Part shown: positions 19,434 to 29,979 of the stretch, piece by piece
Numbering within the stretch: the stretch's first letter is position 1
Layout of the letters: each line of letters begins with the position of its first letter
DNA from: Haplomitrium mnioides
Lineage: Eukaryota; Marchantiophyta; Haplomitriopsida; Calobryales
DNA: 34,033 nucleotides
NCBI GenBank assembly: GCA_049999725.1
Contig: JBNGIS010023191.1
Span: 1-34,033 of the forward strand
Direction: 5' to 3'
Notes under the pieces: generated by a model
Seen by the model: the letters and a program-made list of their open reading frames with translations, nothing else
Databases searched by the model: none
Told to the model about the DNA's origin: nothing
Program-made: the position numbers and the translations under genes

Positions 19434-19858
19434 ATTTGTTGTTTTGGTGTAGTTCAGATAGTCTTCTTAAATCGAGCCCTTGAGTATGTGTTGTGTGCAT
19501 AGCATGTGGAAGGGGTTTGGTGAAGATATCTGCTTTCTTATCTTTGCTTGCTATCTATTGGACATTTATTTTGTCACCATGTTGCTCATGGGTGTAAAGG
19601 AATTTAAGGGCAATGTGCTTAATTTTGTCACCCTTGATAAAGCCTTGAGCAGTTTGGTCAACGTATGGTCGATTGTCCTTGTATACTATTGTAAGAGATT
19701 GAAGTAGAGTTTGGCCAGTATTGATGTTGATATAATCAATGAGTTGTCAAAGCCAAATACATTCCCTACTAGCTTCATAGAGTGCTATGATTTTTGCATG
19801 ATTAGTCGAGGTAGTTGTAATGGTTTGTTTAGTGCTTTTTCATGAGATAGCGATGATG
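19434..19858 (-). pseudogene. Copia pol C terminus (RNase H)
   Basis: Read on the - strand, the remnant begins at about 19858 with ISxKSTKQT (x is a stop where Trp is usual), then NHAKIIALYEASREC, IVYKDN, FIKGDKIKHIALKF, YTHEQHG, and SKDKKADIFTKPLP. This is the conserved end of Ty1/copia RNase H, which is the last pol domain in this superfamily. Stops interrupt it after EASRECIWL and inside the VQ-IASKD block; both are one C-to-T change from Arg or Gln codons that the family uses there. Integrase and RT are absent. The start coincides with the end of 5' LTR homology near 19851-19861, which marks the deletion junction. Confidence 0.88.
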
Positions 19859-20630
19859 CTCGGATGTCGTCGAGGAGAGGGAGACAAAAGAAAGGAAAGG
19901 TCACCCGTGAAATCAATGTAGGGAGCGATGTCATCGAGTAGAGAGCAAAAAGGTCTCCAGGTGGGCACCACGAAGTGTCACCAAACAGAAGAGCCAGTAT
20001 CCACCAAGCAAAAGAAAGGGTAAGTGGTTCGTCGAACAATGAACGCAAGGTTGTCAAGTAAATGAGCCAAGTGTCGTCAAGCAAAGGAGCAAGAAATTGC
20101 CAGGTGAAGCGAAGATTCGTTAAGCAGAGGAACAAGAAATCGCCAGTCAAAGCGTTGAGCTGCGGCGGCTTCGAAGGGGAGTGAAGCATTGAGCAAGACG
20201 ATGAGCAAAAATGATGAGCTAGGGTCGCGAAGGTGAGCACACTCTAGTTCGTACGGGAAGGTATTCAAAAGAATAAAAAAAGGGATGAAATGAATGAAAT
20301 GAAGAGCACAAAAAAGAGGTGCTCAAAAAAGCTTTGTTAGAAAAATAGCAAAGGAGAAGGGTATCCGCGAGAGAAAAGTAGTGGGAAAACAAAAGAGTTC
20401 AGCGCAGAGAAAAAAGAATGTGAGTACGCAGATGGCGAGTATGCAAGAGCTTCTTCAGATGTTGTGCAGATCAATTGAGCGCATGTGAAAAAAAAATTTG
20501 TGGAGTCCGTCATGCTGACAATGTGTTATCGCATGAGCACCGCACGTATACACATGGAGTCTCCAAGATGAATGAGTAGAATAGATCATGGATGACCACT
20601 TACATAGGGTATATATATGTCCCTATAACA
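19851..20630 (-). repeat. Truncated copia 5' LTR
   Basis: About 780 bp aligning with 18681-19433, including the shared gagcaccgcac and cgtacggga phrases. It lacks the part equivalent to 18109-18680. It is joined directly to the RNase H remnant. Confidence 0.82.
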
Positions 20631-21531
20631 AAATGATTAAATTTTGTTCTATTATGAATTATGCTTTAGTATAGATTTAAATCAATGCTCACATGGCAAG
20701 TGTGGGCAAGTGCAAATCAACTTCGATTAAGAGACCAATCGACCATCTTGATTGTCAAGAGAATTGGCTGATCGAAATATGGTGAGCAATTTCAAAAAGG
20801 TTGTGGGATGGTTTTTTGTTTTCTTTTTCTTATGGTTATGTTAGTAGTTTGCTTATATAATTATGAAAAAAAAGTAAAGTAAGACATTGCCAAAGGAGAT
20901 CTGGCAGTCAAACTCATCAACCTCTAAGAACCACTCAGAGAAGAGGTGTTGCCAATGGAAAAAGGATGAAAATATACTATACATGACAAGAAGACGGGTG
21001 AGAAATTGATGAAGAAAATTTAAGGACATACAAAGCGGGAAAATTTCTCCTAGAGGAAAAAATAGAGCTAGAGAGCGACATCCAAGGGTCAATCACGAGA
21101 GGCTGCCATTTAGAAAAGAGGGGAGAGGAGTGGGGTGTGTGCATAGGGATATAGTGTGGAAGAAATTGAAGTGGTTCCAACTATGTGGATAGGAGAAGTT
21201 TGCAATATACTAATGTGCAAGTGAAGAGATGAAGGAAGACACCTCTATGTTCCTAAAATTGAAGATGTATGTCTAAACAAAATGAGACCATTGGTCTTGT
21301 TTTATCAGCAAACGTGAAGGAATGTTGAATCTACAAAACAAAAACAAAAGAAAAAAAAAAGTTCAGAGTGTGTGATAATAGAAGTGTTTGAAGGTGTTTC
21401 GAAGAATTAAGTGGTAGCAAAGAAAGGATCGATTTCTTATACAATCTTCATGGAGGGTTTGGATTGTCAACATTCTACTCTAAAATCTGTGTGACTGTTC
21501 TAACGCTCACTCCAAGAGTGAGATCAAGTTA

Positions 21532-21536
<5 letters not shown>
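20631..21536. other. Gene-free stretch
   Basis: AT-rich and purine-rich DNA. The - strand open frames at 20853-21180 give low-complexity hydrophobic translations with no domain. The rest of element A's integrase, expected here if B and the copia element had simply inserted into A, is not present. Confidence 0.45.

Positions 21537-21580
<44 letters not shown>
21537..21580. repeat. (TA)22 microsatellite
   Basis: 44 bp of pure TA. It lies outside any recognisable coding remnant, unlike the one at 5296-5336. Confidence 0.97.
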
Positions 21581-21581
<1 letters not shown>

Positions 21582-23944
21582 TCCCTTATGTTATCCCTCT
21601 ATATGCGTGGTTGCTTTGTCTCATGAGTGACCACACATATTTAGTGGGCTCTTATCTAGCTTTGTTTGTGTGTTGTTTTGAAATAAACATCATGATGTTG
21701 AGGCAAGAAACAGAAAACCACTATTGGAAAAATGGGGTTGCCTCTTTCTTTTTTGTTTTGTTCCTCCTCCTATATGTTCAATGTTAGAGTCCTAGAGCAT
21801 AAGAAAAAGGACTCTGTCTGAGAATAAAGAAGTCAAGCTCTAAGTTGTATAATACCTCTTATATGTGTTTATAACCATTTCTTGTGGCTATTTGGGTTCC
21901 AGCCTAAGTTGCACAAACTAAGGTATTGTCCATTGGTTTTATTTCAATGGTTTTGGTTAGTTGAGTATTGGTTGGCATATAGATTCCTTAGAGTAGGGAC
22001 CATTGTACTTAGAATGTATATCATCCTATATGAATAAAGAGTTCATGCTTGCCCAACAAGTTGCTATCGATTATGTGTTTACGTCCTTCGCAATCCAATT
22101 GCATCATCGGATTATATCTCACATTCCCGTATGCCAATGCTTACCTTCCCATTTATCTCTTCCCCAAGTTTTCCAACTAGAAGCATCACAGAGGCTATCT
22201 TCCTCTTGCATGTCATAGTTCTCCTCAAAAGTGGCACGAGGATGTTCCTATTACAAAAAATGTATTTCCATTAGATTTGATTGGCCTATGTTGTTTAGAT
22301 TGAGGTTGGATGGTAGTTCATATTGTCCACGACGTAAGAAACTAGTAATCGCCTTCCAAAACCCAAAGCTACCATCGCTATCGGACCATGCCCATGTCAG
22401 TTGTCGAGTTTCTCCTTATCAAATGTTTTAATTTGCTAGTTTTCAGACTTCTTGTTGTGGTTGTTGCTTGTAGCTAGGTTTTTGATACATTGTGGTTGAT
22501 CGTTGAGAGTTAGCCAACCCAGACTCATCTTCTTCTCAGTTTCAGAGAGTCTTCTTATGATATTGGTCCTTTTTTATCTTTTGGATCTCACTCGAAATCA
22601 GCTCCTGGAGTATTGACTAGGGTCTCCCCCCCCTCCTTTTTTTGGCCCTTAGGTCCTAAAACCTTCCGACTAGTCTGTCCGTTTCCCCAATGTTGTGGGA
22701 ACCCCGCGATGCCGCACATCTCTAGTAGTTCCTTTTCAACCTGGTCCGCAACCACTGGTCCAGACTATTAGCCCTAGCTCTCTCCTTTATATCCGGTTCA
22801 TTCTCATTGCTTGGCATCATCCTACACTAGGAAGTTGGACCATTGCTTTCGACCAATCTGACTCTTTGACATCATTCCGATAGAAAGTCCAAGACCCGAT
22901 CAATTGAACATCACGTTACAGGAACTTCTTTCCAAACCCAATCAGGTAGTCTGATTTCTTTTGTTGATCTCTATCGGCCCGATCCCTAACTTTCACTCCA
23001 AGCCATTAACTACATGCCTTTCTTTTTGCCTAGTCCGTTTCCACCACCCGAGCTATCTTCAAAGAGAAAGTTGGAACATCTCGTCCGACTAACGTACCTT
23101 TGACATCATTTTGATAAACCCCTTCCCCAATTGTATGTCTCGATATCCTTGTCCATAGTACCTGATAAGTAGAGCGGCTTGAACCCATAGACTGATTGTC
23201 ACCTTCAACTGGATGTTCCTTAGCTCTCACAAGTAGTATAAAACCGCATAACGCCATTTTCAACATGGAAGTTTGATCATCATCTATGAAAACCCGTATG
23301 GTATATTCCCTAACCATAGACTGTTTAGACCTGATTTGACTAATTGGATTGGCATCAAAACCCGCTTCGCTTTGTTGGAATAGCTTTAGAACCCAATCCT
23401 TAGGTAGATGATTGAATCCCTATCTTTATAGCTCCCAATTCCCATTCAAAGACACTTATAGTCATAACCTTTCTAAATAGATTCCTCTCTTGGCCTTCCC
23501 CGTACCCACTCCACTCTTCATCTCCAATTCTTGGTGTTAAAATGAACATGTTAGAGAAAGCCATCTTCCGTAACTCACTTTGCATGTAGGTTGATCATTA
23601 GGTCTCTCATATCTGCCCCCAAGCTAGCTAACTAAACCACCCGCATCTCTCTGCCTACATCTAATGTGATCGAGGTGCCGTTTGGGGCTAGAGTCAAAGT
23701 TGACATCAAGTGAAAGTCATCCTACTTTGAAATTATCCTCCTCCTCTTAAGATTTTGCACACACATGCTTGTAAGAACATACTACAACCTAACAACGAAT
23801 TATTACATGGATATACTCCAAACGAGCTACTATGCTACATATTCCGCTGGAACAAAGACAATTGATCTGCTCTTCCCTAATACATAGCTAGCTCAAATAG
23901 AGGGCTCCTCCCCCTATGCTCTCTTTTTCCCTTCAAAGAAACAA
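21581..23944 (+). other. Pyrimidine-rich DNA, possible 5' LTR of element C
   Basis: No domain is found in the open frames here. Composition is rich in C and T on the + strand, like the rest of element C. A plausible AATAAA occurs near 22034. The stretch ends in CA just before a tRNA-Asp-like PBS, so its right end may be the end of the 5' LTR of element C. The start of such an LTR and its 3' partner were not found, so this stays a suggestion. Confidence 0.35.
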
Positions 23945-23964
23945 TGGCGCTATTGCATAATCCT
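23945..23964 (+). promoter_or_regulatory. Possible decayed tRNA-Asp primer-binding site
   Basis: tggcgctattgc matches the first 12 nt of the tRNA-Asp PBS at 10 positions, and the two differences are C-to-T and G-to-A in a former CpG. The remaining 8 nt match poorly. It lies about 880 bp before the first recognisable gag sequence and directly after a CA. Confidence 0.35.
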
Positions 23965-24827
23965 GTGCTCCAGTTCAATTCCAATTTTCCTAGTCCCTTG
24001 CCTTCGTTGATGTTCCATTGCCACGATCTCCACTTGATGTCTAGCATCTTTTGATGATGGCTTATGGGGAAATGGTAGATGCTTGTGACATGGATCTAAA
24101 ATTTTTTCTGTATACAATGTGATTAGAAGTAGTCGTTACCATGTGGTGGTTGGCCACTTGGATGCCACTAGACACTCTGAGCTTTGATGATATCCCAGCT
24201 GTCTCTCAAGAGCAAATTTTAACTTGTTTTCCTCTTTGAGTTAGCATTGTTAAAAAATTACGTTAGCTTGTTGAAATTTGTGTTAGCCTTCTTTTTTTGT
24301 TGGAATTGCATTAGCTCTCATCTTCCATTATTGCGATAGCCTTCTATGCCCATGCAAATTCTATTCTCTACCTCTTCTTATTACACCTTCGACAGCCAAA
24401 ACAAAATCGGTTCTTTATTATCGACCACGCATTAACTTGCTAGTTTTGGCCAAGAAGGTCAATTCCCAATCGTGCTCTCCGAGTGATACATTGTATTTCT
24501 TCCCATTGCAATTGCGGCTAAAAGCCAGACTTGATTGTTGCTATTATTCTCCCCCTCTTCTATCATGGCACTAAAGGGTAAGTTCAGATTCTGAATTTCA
24601 TCACGTGGAACACTTCTTAATTTGTGACTGTGTATGAGACAGTCTTCTGTTTCCTCTACTTGATCTAAACGTTAAACTTGTTGCAGTTTGCAAGTCCCTT
24701 CTCCCCCTCCACCTAGCTCTCTTGCATCACCCAACTTTTCTCCATCAATTGAACTACCACAATTGCCTAACTTCCCTGACCTCATCCCAATTCCTCCCAC
24801 CATAGCTTTTCTCCTTGCCTAGCTGTC
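23965..24827 (+). other. Putative leader of element C
   Basis: Pyrimidine-rich, with no open frame I can assign to gag. The N-terminal part of gag may be hidden here, broken by stops. Confidence 0.4.
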
Positions 24828-25533
24828 TTGTTACTCTTGTTAGAAATTCATTGGTTGGATTTCTATGGATTGTGTCAATCCGGACACATGAACAGGTTTC
24901 TTGCCCTTGTTGTGGCCACAAGTGATTCCGCAGACATCTTTCACTGCCAATTTCCAACAACACTGGATGGAGATGTCATCAATTGGTATTTTTGTGAAGG
25001 AGTTGTTGTGCCTTTGTGGCCGAATCTTCAAGTTGCTTTTTTGGACAGATTTTGCCTTGCCTACCATTTCGACCGTGCCTGGTACAAACTATTTTGTACT
25101 AGAATGTATGCAAAAGAATCAATTCAAGATTATACTAATTGATTTAAGGTCGTCGTGAGCAAGCAAAGAACTCCTCCATCTGATTTGGGGAATCACCTTC
25201 CATCTGCCCATATATATGGCTTATCTAAGCATTCCTTCCTTTGTGCTCCCTACTCCTCCTTTTGCGGCTCTTGCTGCGCGTGCTCTTGCCTTAATTGTTT
25301 GTAGGACAATCCTTTCTCCTCTCCCTTCCAATGCTAGACTTGTGTTGTTTGTCATTGCTAGCCTGCAACCGTTTTCATTGTTGGCAAGTTCTTTGTCTCA
25401 TGAAGCTCCTATTCCAACTTCGGCCCATGTGCCAGAGCTGCCACGTGTTCGCAAATCTAACGCCAAAAAATTGGTTGAGTCTCCATTTTCAAGCATACCT
25501 GATTATGACTTTCTTAAGGATATGGCCTCATGA
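24828..25533 (+). pseudogene. Element C gag remnant
   Basis: The frame 24828-25142 carries a retrotransposon Gag domain: FLALVVATSDSADIFH, FPTTLDGDVINWYF, LWPNLQVAFLDRF and ESIQDYTN match the conserved order of plant gypsy capsids (an alternating aromatic pattern around W and F). A TGA at 25140 ends it and PPSDL follows in the same frame. A second open stretch (25216-25533) in another register is Pro/Ala/Ser-rich and ends near FLKDM, which may be the variable region before PR. I see no convincing zinc knuckle. The start of gag is not determinable. Confidence 0.72.
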
Positions 25534-25858
25534 CCAACAAATATAACTTCGGCCAAATTTTGAAAATGAATGCATCCACGTGTCAAGACTTGCAAAAATC
25601 CCTCGTGATCTTGCGCTGAAAATCTAAAATTGTCAATCTTCTTCGAGCTCAAAAGCTCAATTTTTGATTGCGCATCAATCCCTCATCTCGTGAGATTCTT
25701 CCTCCCTACGTAACCGATGTGGATCACAATTCTCCCGAAGAACAATACTGTCTTGATTGTACTGTGTCCAACACTCTTATTGTTCATATGGTCTCTTTTT
25801 TTGATCCAAGTACATCTTTGACTTCCGTTTTCATGGATAGCATCCTCATTCCCAAAGT
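25534..25858 (+). other. Gag-PR spacer of element C
   Basis: Traces such as LKMNASTCQDLQKSL around 25565 resemble the linker found upstream of PR in Athila/Tat elements, but stops are frequent. No enzyme motif is visible. Confidence 0.4.
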
Positions 25859-25861
25859 GCA

Positions 25862-26106
25862 TTAGATATTGGTTCAATTGTCAACACCATGATCGAATCT
25901 ATTATGAGATCAATTGGTTTCCATTGTTAGCCTTGCAGAAATCCTCCCTCCTACTTTGTATTGTAGATAGTTGCAAAATGGCCCCCTTGGGCGTTCTTCA
26001 AAACATACCATCCCTTTTTGCAGACCAAGAGTATCTAGTACATTACAAAGTGAATAGCACCTTATAGTGAAACCAACATCCTCTTCTTCTTGGTAGGCCA
26101 TGGCTT
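25862..26106 (+). pseudogene. Element C aspartic protease remnant
   Basis: The active-site segment LDIGSIVNTM (Asp codon at 25865-25867) is followed by IMRSIGF, the usual helix after the catalytic loop. The end block PLLLGRPWL is at about 26079-26106 in a shifted register. The catalytic D-S/T-G reads D-I-G, so the middle residue is changed. Stops lie between the two blocks. The segment is shorter and more broken than the PR of element B. Confidence 0.72.
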
Positions 26107-26361
26107 AAGTAGAGTTGTGTACAAATGAACTTTGCAGTGGGTACATTGACAAAACACCCGCCCAATTTGAGAGTGGTGCTCTAATTATATTCCAACTTTC
26201 CTATTCCGATGACACAAAAAATTGATGAGCTCTTTCATGATGTATCCTTTGTCGACCCGACTTCTAGATTTATGGTTTAAGACTCTGATTCCTCTAATGA
26301 ATCCGTATTTTTTGTTTCTTTCTTCACCTCATGTAATTTTGTCGAGGTTGCGTTTATTGAT

Positions 26362-27180
26362 ATGCCTCTTGTCCCCAAACAACATAAGAGCTTGAAAATT
26401 TATGCCAAGCTAGATTTTCCCTCTCAATCCCGATTTTTGGAACCTATCACTTGGTACATCGATGTCTTTGCTTGGGAGTACGACAAGATGACTGGCATTT
26501 CCCTATCCATATACCAGTATCACATTAAACTCCAGCCCGATGTTAAACCCATTAGAAGGCACCCATATTGGCTAAACCCGAAGTACACTAAATTGGTCCA
26601 AGCCGACCTTGCCAAAATGTTAAACACTGGAATCATATCACATACGAGCCTAACCAACTTGGTTTCTCCCATTTTCATTGTTCCTAAACCAAATGGTTTG
26701 GTTCATGTCTATGGAGATTTTAAAGGCCTCAACGCCACCACCATTATGGAACATTTTCCCATTCCCTTTATAGACACTATTCTCAATAACATAACATGAC
26801 ATCAATGCTATAGCTTTCTCAATGGGTTCTCATAGTATAATCAAATTACCAACCACTTAGATTCTCTTCCACTCACTACTGTTGTCACTCCTTGGGGGTG
26901 CTACTCTTATAGCAAGTTGGTATTCAAGTTATGAAATGCCTCGAGTGCATTCCAACGAATTATAATAATGGCATTCAAATTCCTCTTGCACGATCTCAAC
27001 TTTGATAGCTTTACCATCTTTGGCACAACAACAAATCATCTAGAAGCTACAATCATCTATTGTCGCCAATTTGAAATCTGTCTGAATCCCAAAAAATTGC
27101 AAATTCTTTGCACTTGCTGGCATTCTCCTTGGCCACATTGTTTTGGAAACAGGTTTACACCCCAATCTTGCTAAAGTAGG
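26362..27180 (+). pseudogene. Element C reverse transcriptase, catalytic Asp pair lost
   Basis: An open frame at 26362-26796 holds DVFAWEYDKMTGIS, HPYWLNPKYTKLVQADLAKM, NLVSPIFIVPKPNG and PIPFIDTILNN, the fingers and palm start of gypsy RT. Stops then appear, but QCYSFLNGF, TPWGCYSYSKL, ASSAFQR and MAFKFLL remain readable. The catalytic block reads NFDSFTIFG near 27001, so the second Asp of the pair is Ser. CLNPKKLQIL follows. Stops lie after 26796, in the GFS-YNQ motif, and before NASSAF. Confidence 0.85.
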
Positions 27181-27239
27181 TTTTTTTTTTCCCTTCCAAC
27201 CATGCAAACAATCAAATAGTTACAACATTTCTTGGGTAA

Positions 27240-27774
27240 GCCAGTGTATTATCGTCGATATTGTAAGAACTATGCTCGGATAGCTTCACCTATGTGCTCC
27301 TTAACCAGACATGCAGTCCTTTTCATCTCGACCGACAAATTTTAAACAACCTTTCAAGCTCTTAAGGACATTCTTACCTCTCTTCCATTTTTGTCCCCCA
27401 TTGATTGGACAATTCCTTTCATTATCATAGTTGACACATCATCAACAACAACTAGAGCAGTTCTTGCTCAGATGCGCAACGACAAGGAGTGTTTGATTTA
27501 CTCTGCAGGTAAATAACTCAGCAATATTGAACAAAATTACTCTGTCACAAATAGAGAAGCATTAGGCATGATCCATGCTGCTCAAAAATTCTGACACTAC
27601 CTCCTTGGTTATACATTTGTCTTCATTGTCAATCATGACTCTTTAAAATATATCGTCATCAAACCTGGCCTCACTAGTCGCTTTGCTCACTGGGTATTGC
27701 TCCTCTAGAAATTTACATTCATTGTTCAAGCTCGGCCAAGCCTCAAACATGGCAATTGCGATCTCTTATCCTAA
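27240..27774 (+). pseudogene. Element C RNase H
   Basis: The connector YRRYCKNYARIASP starts near 27250. RNase H then shows IIVDTSSTTTRAVLAQ (first Asp), NYSVTNREALGMIHAAQKF (Glu), HYLLGY, FIVNHDSLKYI (Asp replaced by Asn in the VDH position) and WVLLL. One frame holds almost all of it, interrupted by TAA 27514, TGA 27592 (family Arg in FRHYLLG) and TAG 27706 (family Gln in LLLQEF). Each is one C-to-T step from the expected codon. Confidence 0.85.
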
Positions 27775-28240
27775 TTGCATCGCAAACTTGATCATGTATC
27801 ACTAGACGACAATTTTCTCGATCTATGGGTATCACAAGCTGCTTCCTTCCTTCCCAACAAGCTTGTATCCAAACTCCCATTGGTGCAATTGGCTTCTCAT
27901 CTTTGGTATAGTCAACTTATTATGTTCCTAACGTCCAAAATTTTGCCATTTGATCTGACCACAGATCACATTTAGGCCTTCATCCGCTCCACTTCCCCAT
28001 ATACTATTGCTTCAAGTTTGCTACATTGAATTGGTGAAGATGGAATCATGCGTCGATGTTTAATTCCTCCCTTGACATCGTAAGTCTTGCAAGGTTACCA
28101 CATATCTGCTTGTAGTGGTCATTTTGTGTTGAAGACTATTGCTATGAAAGTTTTGTGTTTTGGCTATTGGTGGCCAACTCTATTTGCAGATGCACGTAAG
28201 TTCATAAGAACATGCGACGTCTATCAAAAAACCGATGTCG
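27775..28240 (+). pseudogene. Element C RNase H-integrase linker and integrase zinc domain
   Basis: The linker contains LWYSQLIMFL, the same motif as WYNQL in element A near 6206. The zinc domain follows from about 28087: YHISACSGHF, then CFGYWWPTLFADARKF, and TCDVYQKT, where the second Cys of the C-X2-C pair is Tyr. The frame is lost just after QKT, at 28241, where foreign DNA starts. The integrase resumes at about 29980. Confidence 0.8.
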
Positions 28241-29969
28241 TGTTGTGGTTTGGCTACTCTATTAAAAGGTAACAAAAGAAAGAAGAAATAGAGTCTTCTT
28301 ACCACAAATAAATTTGCAAAAAATTGTAGAAGAAGCGAGGAAGCACTTTCGAGAATCTTCTAGAATAATAAAATTAGTATATGTCTGTGCAACATGGAAG
28401 GTGCTCTAGATATGGCAGGTAGAGAGTTGATCAGTCTATTGGGTCTCAAGGATTCTCTGGATCGCATCCAAAGGTATTTTGTAGATAAAAAAGAAGAGAG
28501 AAGATGCACAAAGAATCAACGCGAAATCATCGAGAGCTACATTGGGGAAGTTCAAAGGGGTATTAGTTCTATCCAAGCGAGGAGAATCGATAGTGGAGCT
28601 CAAGTTGCTTATGGGTCAAGATACCAATGATGTACAAAGGATTGTTTGTTTCTCCTAGCTTTCCTCTTCCAAATTCTTTCTTTGTTGCCTTGTGAATTAT
28701 TCCTCGAGATCATTTTTTGCAGTGGATTGTCTATCACTTCGGTGATAATTTCTTGAATTTGGTTATGAACTCACCTATTCTAGTATTGTTGCCAATGATC
28801 ACCTATGGAGAGCGATGGGACTCACAATTTACATTCTGACCTGATTTGGAGTGGAGTTTTCTTGGGGCTTCTTCAAAGGATACTTTGGGTAAATATTGAA
28901 TAGTCAACATCGAAAATTTGAGTTACTTCATCAACTTATCAACTTATCAAGGGAGAAGTTTTTTCTTTGTTGTTTCTATCTTCTATATGCTCTGTTATAC
29001 AAAAGGATCTACTTCATGTTGTTCTTATGACAAATAAAAAAGGAGCTAACTTTCTTTAAGTAAAAATCCTAAATGGAAGAAAAGAGGGGGTTCGGTTTTA
29101 TGAAGGTTTGAGGAGTTTTTAGACAAGTAAAAGTTCAAGCAGGGCAGAAATTGAAAGCTCAAAGAGTAGTATCCCTCTGCAAGAAATTTTGAGTCATTTG
29201 GAGTTCTACATACATATTTATGAGTGATTGAAGACAAAGGGGTTGAATTGAAGATAACTTTACATTTTTGGTGATTGCAACATTTTTATGGTGATTCTAG
29301 GACAAAATAGAGTACCATTGGAAAATTGACAACAAGGACTACAGTCTTTTTATCAAATTGCAAATCATTTGGAGTTGGGGTCAATCTCTGACAACCGATT
29401 GAAGTTGAAGAAATATTATTGAGGTTCTTCAAGTTTACTTTTCTTTCAACATTGGAATTGTGAATTCTTTCCTTATGCCAAGAGTAGTACAGAAGCTGAA
29501 ATTTTGTGAGAAGCCAGAATTGAGTTTGAAAAGAATATTTGTGAAGTTTCAAGCCAAGTTTATTTGAATCAAAAGAGTTATGACTTGGGAAATTTTATGA
29601 GTATTGGTTTTGGTCTTTTAAACAGAAATTGAGTTTCTGTTTGTGGAGAGCATTTCGCTGTGCATCTCCTACTGAAAATTGGTACAGAGCTTTCTTAAGC
29701 AACTTGTACTCCAAATTAAGAATTACAGATTGAAAAAAAAAACCAGCAGACCTTAAGGACATTATCCTTGACCAAAATTCGAGTACAAAGGAAGGGAAAA
29801 TTGCTTACCTTTGCTTTGTTTAAGAGAAATTGAAGCCACAAAGGCAATAAGCACTCAATCTCTACCACCAGCAGATAATTGCAGCCAACAAAGCTTTTTC
29901 CTTTCACATAGCCTTCTCCACAACCATATACCACGTGTATTCCCAAACCTAGATTACTGCCACGCAACA
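28241..29969. mobile_element. 1.73-kb insertion splitting the integrase of element C
   Basis: Integrase homology stops after QKT at 28235 and resumes at about 29980 with the segment before the FEK block. The intervening DNA starts with TGTTGTGG and ends with CCACGCAACA, so its termini are a short inverted TGTTG/CAACA pair typical of LTRs. It could be a solo LTR or a small non-coding element. No matching 5-bp target duplication is visible (tgtcg before, ccagt after), so the ends are provisional. Internal sequence matches nothing else in the window that I can see. Confidence 0.55.
28394..28630 (+). other. Open frame of 78 codons inside the insertion, function unknown
   Basis: ATG to TGA, encoding a charged protein without a membrane segment (MEGALDMAGRELISLLGL at its N terminus). 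The frame looks less repetitive than its surroundings. A T-rich stretch follows, with ttttttgcag near 28720 that resembles a splice acceptor, so a captured gene fragment is conceivable. I recognise no family and there is no start-site evidence beyond the ATG. Confidence 0.25.
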
Positions 29970-29979
29970 CCAGTTGCCA

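Larger units (their letters stand above)
18109..20630 (-). mobile_element. Internally deleted Ty1/copia element
   Basis: On the - strand the order is a partial 5' LTR (20630 to about 19851), the tail of pol (about 19858 to 19434) and a 3' LTR (19433 to about 18109). Both LTR copies start with TGTTATAGGGACATATATA on the - strand. The 5' LTR's last 580 bp or so, the PBS, gag and most of pol are missing, consistent with one deletion from inside the LTR into the RNase H region. No target-site duplication is visible: 18104-18108 is acaat and 20631-20635 is aaatg. Confidence 0.85.

Noticed and set aside
25216-25546. A zinc knuckle in the Cys-containing frame of element C gag
   Set aside because: The Cys and His spacing does not fit C-X2-C-X4-H-X4-C in any frame.
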